A stretch of 30,771 bases of DNA, taken from NCBI GenBank assembly GCA_020349865.1, contig CP070700.1, forward strand, positions 3,365,724-3,396,494, in the 5' to 3' direction. The notes under the pieces were generated by a model that was given only the letters and a program-made list of their open reading frames with translations, was not told where the DNA came from and ran no database searches. Each line of letters starts with the position of its first letter. Positions within the stretch are counted from its first letter, which is position 1. Below are positions 26,908 through 30,771 of this stretch, one piece after another. Position numbers and translations under genes: made by a program. This stretch comes from Desulfobacteraceae bacterium (lineage in GTDB: Bacteria; Desulfobacterota; DSM-4660; Desulfatiglandales; Desulfatiglandaceae).

Positions 26908-27117
26908 TCATATTTCTGTGATAATGATGGCGTTTGACTTGCACAGGGCTACACAGGTTCCACATCCGAGACAGTTTTGAGGCCGTGTGGGGAATGCCTT
27001 GTGAGACATATCAAAGACATCCACCGGACACATCTTTACACACTCCTCGCAGCCGTCACATTTATCCGGATCAATATATACCAGATAAACTTCAAAGGTC
27101 TTATATCGTTTCCCCAT
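26908..27117 (-). CDS. Small 2[4Fe-4S] ferredoxin
   Basis: This 69-aa protein has two canonical [4Fe-4S] motifs: Cys20, 23, 26, 30 (CDGCEECVKMCP) and Cys49, 52, 55, 59 (CLGCGTCVALC). It lacks the Pro after the last Cys of the second motif. I start it at the ATG at 27117, which overlaps the TGA of the VOC gene by one base (TGATG) and has AAGGG just upstream; a TTG one codon earlier is less likely. The overlap implies translational coupling. It could carry electrons between the OYE-like enzyme and the Hdr proteins. Confidence 0.85.
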   Translation of the reverse strand: MGKRYKTFEVYLVYIDPDKCDGCEECVKMCPVDVFDMSHKAFPTRPQNCLGCGTCVALCKSNAIIITEI

Positions 27118-27551
27118 CAACCCTTAAACTCGTTCCATTTATAATCTATCAGCTCGGTCAAAACCCCATTCAGCTTCTTGGGATGTATAAAGGCGAATTC
27201 GCAGTCCCTGAAGGGCCTTGCTATTTCACCGTTTGGGGCCGGTATGAACGGATAATCCTTTGCCTTCAACTCATCAACGGCCTCCCGGGTGTTGTCTACA
27301 TTAAAGCTGATGAGCATGACGCCTTCACCGTTCTTCTCGATAAACTTGGCCACATCACCGTCCGGACTGGTGGACTCCATCAGTTCAAATCCCACTTCGC
27401 CAACCCAGTATCTTGCCACATTAATCTTTTCTGGTTCGTCAACATAGGCATCATCCGGCCCCGTTTTTCCCAACATAGGCTCCCAGATTTTTTTGGCCGC
27501 CTTCAGGTCTTTGACTGCAATGCATATATGATCTATCTTGTTTACTTTCAT
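27117..27551 (-). CDS. VOC-family protein (methylmalonyl-CoA epimerase-like)
   Basis: This 144-aa glyoxalase/VOC-fold protein has the length and layout of methylmalonyl-CoA epimerase, with two beta-alpha-beta-beta-beta halves starting at KIDHICIAVKDL and about residue 77. Metal-ligand candidates His8, Glu56 and Glu133 (GVLTELID) are present, but the usual His pair in GxHHxxF is replaced by Met79-Leu80 (GVMLISF), so one ligand appears lost. The ATG at 27551 lies 6 nt after AAAGGGGAG; longer starts (to 27632) add residues that do not look like the family. It is coupled to the following ferredoxin gene. It may act on a CoA thioester, possibly with altered chemistry. Confidence 0.75.
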   Translation of the reverse strand: MKVNKIDHICIAVKDLKAAKKIWEPMLGKTGPDDAYVDEPEKINVARYWVGEVGFELMESTSPDGDVAKFIEKNGEGVMLISFNVDNTREAVDELKAKDYPFIPAPNGEIARPFRDCEFAFIHPKKLNGVLTELIDYKWNEFKG

Positions 27552-27718
27552 CTTCATCTCCCCTTTTGATTGACGTAACAATTTAGCGCGGCGTTCGATT
27601 AGCTTTAAAAAATTTTTGTTGTGGCCCTTCAAAAAGAGATTTCCTCGGCCTGATAATCCAATGATGATTTTTTTAAAGTGCTAAAGTGTTACGAATTGAC
27701 GATTTTCATTACCTGTTT

Positions 27719-27776
27719 TTTGACAAGATAAACAGGAATGACAACATATTGTTTGTTATCCTGTTATCCTGTCAAA
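27719..27776. repeat. 58-bp imperfect inverted repeat
   Basis: The ends TTTGACA (27719-27725) and TGTCAAA (27770-27776) are perfect complements, and the arms continue as GATAAACAGGA and TCCTGTTATCC with one bulge and few mismatches. Repeats with a CAGGATAACAGG-type core are, from memory, scattered through many bacterial genomes. It occupies the 250-bp gap between the 68-aa ferredoxin and the VOC gene. The rest of that gap holds no gene. Confidence 0.6.
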
Positions 27777-27801
27777 TAGTATTCAGTCTTTAATAATCAA
27801 T

Positions 27802-28008
27802 CTAAAAGGTTACTTTTTCTAAGGGAACCGTGATAGCATGATCAGGGCATACACAGCCGCATTCGTTGCAGTCTTCACATATGAACTCCGTCACCACGAT
27901 CCTGTCGTCCTGCACCCTTATTGCCAAATCCGGACACGCCTCGACACATAAAGGCTGAATGTTCCCTCCGCACATGGTACATTTTTCTGTATCTATTTGA
28001 GCAGCCAT
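27802..28008 (-). CDS. Small ferredoxin with widened first cluster motif
   Basis: This is a 68-aa 2[4Fe-4S]-type ferredoxin. The first motif is spread out, Cys10-X2-Cys13-X7-Cys21-X3-Cys25-Pro, with a GGNIQPL insertion after the second Cys. The second motif, CEDCNECGCVCP (Cys44, 47, 50, 54), has an additional Cys52. The widened spacing may alter the cluster's potential or give a partner-binding loop. The ATG has GAGGAG upstream and lies 11 bp after the stop of the 175-aa gene, so it belongs to the OYE-led transcript. Confidence 0.85.
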   Translation of the reverse strand: MAAQIDTEKCTMCGGNIQPLCVEACPDLAIRVQDDRIVVTEFICEDCNECGCVCPDHAITVPLEKVTF

Positions 28009-28019
28009 ATTTCACTCCT

Positions 28020-28547
28020 CTATTCTTCTTTGTAAAGTCTGAACAACCATTCTCCTTGTCCTCTGGGGATGGCCTTCAGCATTTCAATTTTTACTTTTAT
28101 GTTAAGAAAAACGCTCACATCTTCGAGCATGGTCTGAAAAAGCTTCTCCCGCGTCAAAGCGACTTCTTCCATGGGTACGCCGTACTGCTTAGCGGCGGTT
28201 GGCCATGGGCACCTCGTGCATTTCACGAAGATTTCTCCGGGATTTTCACCCTTTTCAGCAAATGCAATTCCTCCCTCGGTTATCCAGAGACCGGCGAGGA
28301 ATCTCCCCAGATTCATCATAAAGCCTTCTTCGCCTTTCAACCAATTCATGCGGGGAAGCAAATCCTTTCCCATGTCCTTGCCCATCATTTCAGCAGCTTT
28401 TAACGAAACATTCAAAGGCGTTACATCAGGTCCGGCCATTTCAACGGCAACTTCACGCCACCGGTAAAAAGTCTTACAGATTTCACCCTGGGCATTGTGA
28501 AGATTCCGCCACAATTTAGTTATCTCTTTTTCTGCATTAACTGGCAT
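28020..28547 (-). CDS. Conserved-looking protein of unknown function (175 aa, CTRCPW motif)
   Basis: I do not recognise this gene. It encodes a soluble, mostly helical 175-aa protein with no signal peptide or membrane helix. Only two cysteines occur close together in a distinctive CTRCPW motif near residue 110, after ENPGEIFVK; a second conserved-looking stretch near the C-terminus is AIPRGQGEWLF. The general pattern of a CPxxxAA segment followed by a G-(D/E)-x-x-F end recalls L-2-amino-thiazoline-4-carboxylate hydrolase-like proteins, but the match is too loose to use. It has AGGAGG 7 nt before its ATG and lies 15 bp after the OYE-like gene, so it is probably a partner or maturation factor of that enzyme. 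Confidence 0.7.
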   Translation of the reverse strand: MPVNAEKEITKLWRNLHNAQGEICKTFYRWREVAVEMAGPDVTPLNVSLKAAEMMGKDMGKDLLPRMNWLKGEEGFMMNLGRFLAGLWITEGGIAFAEKGENPGEIFVKCTRCPWPTAAKQYGVPMEEVALTREKLFQTMLEDVSVFLNIKVKIEMLKAIPRGQGEWLFRLYKEE

Positions 28548-28562
28548 TTTTTTACCTCCTCC

Positions 28563-30548
28563 TTAGATCCTGAGACCAATCCTGTAGCCGTCATGTACGG
28601 CGCTGGATAAGTTGCGGGGTACCAGTGCATCTCCAATGACAAAAAGTTCGATACCCTCTGCCTGGACCACCTTCTTGAAACTGTCATTTGCTTCTCGCTC
28701 TGAAACAATCACCGTATCGCATTTTACCGGGAACCTATATCCGTCAAAGGTTTTTACAATGATTCCACCCTCACTGATTTCTTCTATATCGCAGTCATTG
28801 TAGGCCATAACGCCGTTTTGCCTGAGATAAATCATATACCGCCATTTGAAGGATGGATTGATATCAAATCCGGCGGTTTTTTCTTTTCCAACGATGGTGA
28901 CCTTTTTGCCCTGTTTGGCCAGGTGAAGGGCTACGCCAATGCCCGGCTTTCGGTTTCCCCAAACAACCACATTTTCACCGACTTGAGCTTTTCCAGCCAT
29001 AACGTCCAAAACATTCACAACATTTTCTCCGTCGCCGCCGGGGCCCTGGATCTTTGAGTAAATGGGCCCGGTAGCCAGGACCACAGTGTCGGGCATCTCT
29101 TCCTGGATCAGGTCTTCAGTAACTTCGGTGCCCAGATGAAGCTCAACGCCTGCCATCTCACACATCTTTTTCTGATAATTAACACAGGTCATGAGCTCTT
29201 CATCTCCATAAGGAGCCCTTGATGCCTCCAGCAGGGTGCCGCCAAGTTCCTCCCTCTTGTCATAGACATGCACTTCGTGCCCCCTCTGGGCCGCCACATA
29301 GGCACATTCAAGGCCTGCCGGACCCGCACCAACGATCATAACCTCCTTTTCTTCCTCTGCTTTTTGAGGATAAAAGCTTTCGTCATGTTCGTGCGCGCAC
29401 AAGGGATTTATGTAGCAGGTCATGGGCGCATCACGGAAAAGCCTTGCAAGACAAAGGTTGCACGCTACACAGTGCCTTATCTCATCTTCTTTTCCCTCCA
29501 ATACCTTCTTGGGCATGAAGGGATCGGCAATCATTGAGCGGCACATTTCCCAGATATCCAATTCGCCATCCCCAATGGCCTTGTTCGGCTTATCCGGCGT
29601 GAACAACCTGTAGGCCATCTGGATTGGTATGTTCACATGCTCCTTGGCCCGTTTGGCCAGATGGAGCCAGTTCCCTTGAGGAATGTCCCTGCTGATTACA
29701 GGATATATGGATTCCTGCCATCCAAGGGTGCAACTGATGTAGTCCGCCCCTGCCTCCTCGGCAATTTTGTAAGTCTCCATGGATTCCTCGGGTGTATTTC
29801 CCCGCACATCATCCAGAAGCTCTTCGGAGCAGAGCCTGATACCCACAGGAATATCAGGGCCGCACACTTCCTTAACCCCCTGGATAATCTCCACCATGGC
29901 CTGACATCTGCCCCTCACGTCTCCGCCATACTCGTCGGTCCGCCGGTTAGTGTAGCTGGATAAGAAATTGGAGATCAGGTAGCCAACAATGCCCGAGATC
30001 TCCATGATGTCAAAGCCCGCTTCAACACCTCTTCTGGCGGCGTCCACATGTTGCTTTACCATCTCCTTTACTTCCGCGTTGGTCATCTCATACATGGGCT
30101 TAAAGATCCTGAGGCGCTGGGGCACGGTGGTTGGGCCATGACCACTGTCAACCTCTACCGCTCCGACCCTGCCGCAATCCATCAGCTGAAAACCGGCAAC
30201 GGCCCTTTCCTCATGAATTGCATCAGCCAACCTTTTAAGCCCGGGGATAAACTTGTCATCCCAGCATGCCGCTTGTCCCACATATCCCTGTCCCTTACGG
30301 GGTTCATCCATGTATACGCCCTGCATGAAGCACAGACCACCCACGACACCTTCAGCCCGTCTCTTAATATAGGCAACATCGGCATCGGTCACAAAGCCAT
30401 TGTGGTCGTTTAAATTGTCCTCTGTGGCCGCATACTTGATTCGGTTCGGTACCGTAAGATCACCCAACTGAATCGGCTTGAATAGATGGGGGTATGCCTT
30501 TGCCCCCGGGTATGATGAGTAGTCCCATTCAAATAGTAACTTAGCCAT
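28563..30548 (-). CDS. Old Yellow Enzyme/2,4-dienoyl-CoA reductase-like FMN-FAD-[4Fe-4S] flavoprotein
   Basis: This 661-aa protein has the FadH/BaiCD architecture: an OYE-type TIM barrel binding FMN (about 20-350), a [4Fe-4S] motif CVACNLC...C (Cys360, 363, 366, 378) and a FAD/NAD(P)-binding half with GAGPAG (407-412) and a terminal VIGDAL. The barrel shows GYLISNFLSSYTNRRTDEYGG near 189-209. Family members reduce dienoyl-CoA, enoates, bile-acid intermediates or 2-naphthoyl-CoA, so the substrate is a C=C next to a carbonyl, probably a CoA thioester. The ATG at 30548 has AAAGGAGG about 7 nt upstream; the preceding in-frame TTG is less likely. It is the first gene of the redox run, with repeat copy 2 just upstream. 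Confidence 0.88.
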   Translation of the reverse strand: MAKLLFEWDYSSYPGAKAYPHLFKPIQLGDLTVPNRIKYAATEDNLNDHNGFVTDADVAYIKRRAEGVVGGLCFMQGVYMDEPRKGQGYVGQAACWDDKFIPGLKRLADAIHEERAVAGFQLMDCGRVGAVEVDSGHGPTTVPQRLRIFKPMYEMTNAEVKEMVKQHVDAARRGVEAGFDIMEISGIVGYLISNFLSSYTNRRTDEYGGDVRGRCQAMVEIIQGVKEVCGPDIPVGIRLCSEELLDDVRGNTPEESMETYKIAEEAGADYISCTLGWQESIYPVISRDIPQGNWLHLAKRAKEHVNIPIQMAYRLFTPDKPNKAIGDGELDIWEMCRSMIADPFMPKKVLEGKEDEIRHCVACNLCLARLFRDAPMTCYINPLCAHEHDESFYPQKAEEEKEVMIVGAGPAGLECAYVAAQRGHEVHVYDKREELGGTLLEASRAPYGDEELMTCVNYQKKMCEMAGVELHLGTEVTEDLIQEEMPDTVVLATGPIYSKIQGPGGDGENVVNVLDVMAGKAQVGENVVVWGNRKPGIGVALHLAKQGKKVTIVGKEKTAGFDINPSFKWRYMIYLRQNGVMAYNDCDIEEISEGGIIVKTFDGYRFPVKCDTVIVSEREANDSFKKVVQAEGIELFVIGDALVPRNLSSAVHDGYRIGLRI

Positions 30549-30603
30549 CAATCAACCCTCCTTTACGTTTCTCTGGTGAATAAAAAGAACTTATCTTTAT
30601 TTT

Positions 30604-30771
30604 ACCCAGATTTTGCAGCAGTCTCCTACTGCGACTTGAAAATCCTTGCTGCAACGCTTGTTTCCCGATTTTGCTCCTCGACATATTTATTAATATGCCT
30701 ATGTCACAAAATCGCTCCAACTGCTCGTTTCGCTTTGGTTTTCTGCGCCTCGCTACGGATTCTACTGCACA
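30604..30771. repeat. Palindromic repeat, copy 2 (cut by the window end)
   Basis: This copy matches 17231-17398 at 158 of 168 positions with no gaps and in the same orientation. The window ends before its last ~9 bp. Several of its substitutions fall in stem positions without a matching change on the other arm, so the palindrome is weaker than in copy 1. It begins 55 bp upstream of the OYE-like gene. Confidence 0.85.

Noticed and set aside
30552..30603. TAAAAT on the minus strand before the OYE-like gene as a -10 box
   Set aside because: No -35-like hexamer lies 16-18 nt upstream; the position falls in the end of the palindromic repeat.

Overview
The window looks like a chromosomal segment of a strictly anaerobic Desulfobacterota (Deltaproteobacteria) bacterium of moderate G+C, probably a sulfate reducer or syntroph that degrades aromatic, cyclic or fatty carboxylic acids. 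The reasons are a def-fmt-DUF116 order familiar from that group, QmoA/QmoB/HdrA-type flavo-iron-sulfur proteins, many ferredoxin-type clusters, an oxygen-sensitive Old Yellow Enzyme/dienoyl-CoA reductase type flavoprotein, and LIV-type ABC transporters paired with acyl/aryl-CoA ligases. I see no rRNA, tRNA, CRISPR array or transposase gene.

Layout. (1) 11-4929 is mostly housekeeping: DUF116 protein, fmt and def on the minus strand behind a good sigma70-like promoter; an HD-domain hydrolase and a TonB-family protein on the plus strand; an orphan response regulator and a nitroreductase on the minus strand. (2) 5007-11534 is cassette 1, read right to left: livK-livH-livM-livG-livF-acyl-CoA ligase. 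(3) 12087-18843 is cassette 2, a diverged copy with the same liv order on the minus strand, but its ligase is on the plus strand, convergent with livF and divergent from livK of cassette 1. (4) 18844-21110 is a loosely packed stretch with a TerB-like protein and a degenerate Na+/Ca2+-exchanger-like membrane protein on the plus strand. (5) 21252-30548 is a minus-strand run of eight redox genes, read right to left: OYE/2,4-dienoyl-CoA-reductase-like flavoprotein, an unrecognised 175-aa protein, a small ferredoxin, a VOC/methylmalonyl-CoA-epimerase-like protein, another ferredoxin, a QmoA/HdrA-like flavoprotein, a QmoB-like HdrA-MvhD fusion, and an HdrC-like/NfnB(GltD)-like fusion.

How the genes may work together (inference): the two transporter/ligase cassettes would import related carboxylates and activate them to CoA thioesters. 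The redox run would carry electrons between NAD(P)H, ferredoxin and an enoyl/dienoyl-CoA-type substrate of the OYE-family enzyme, possibly by flavin-based electron bifurcation or confurcation. This redox run is the best candidate here for an undescribed system.

Non-coding structure is also notable. A ~178-bp imperfect palindrome occurs twice (17230-17407 and 30604 to the window end), 94% identical by direct count over 168 bp, in the same orientation and about 50 bp upstream of a minus-strand gene both times. A REP-like element lies in the livK-livH gap of cassette 1, a strong hairpin lies in the same gap of cassette 2, and a 58-bp inverted repeat lies inside the redox run.
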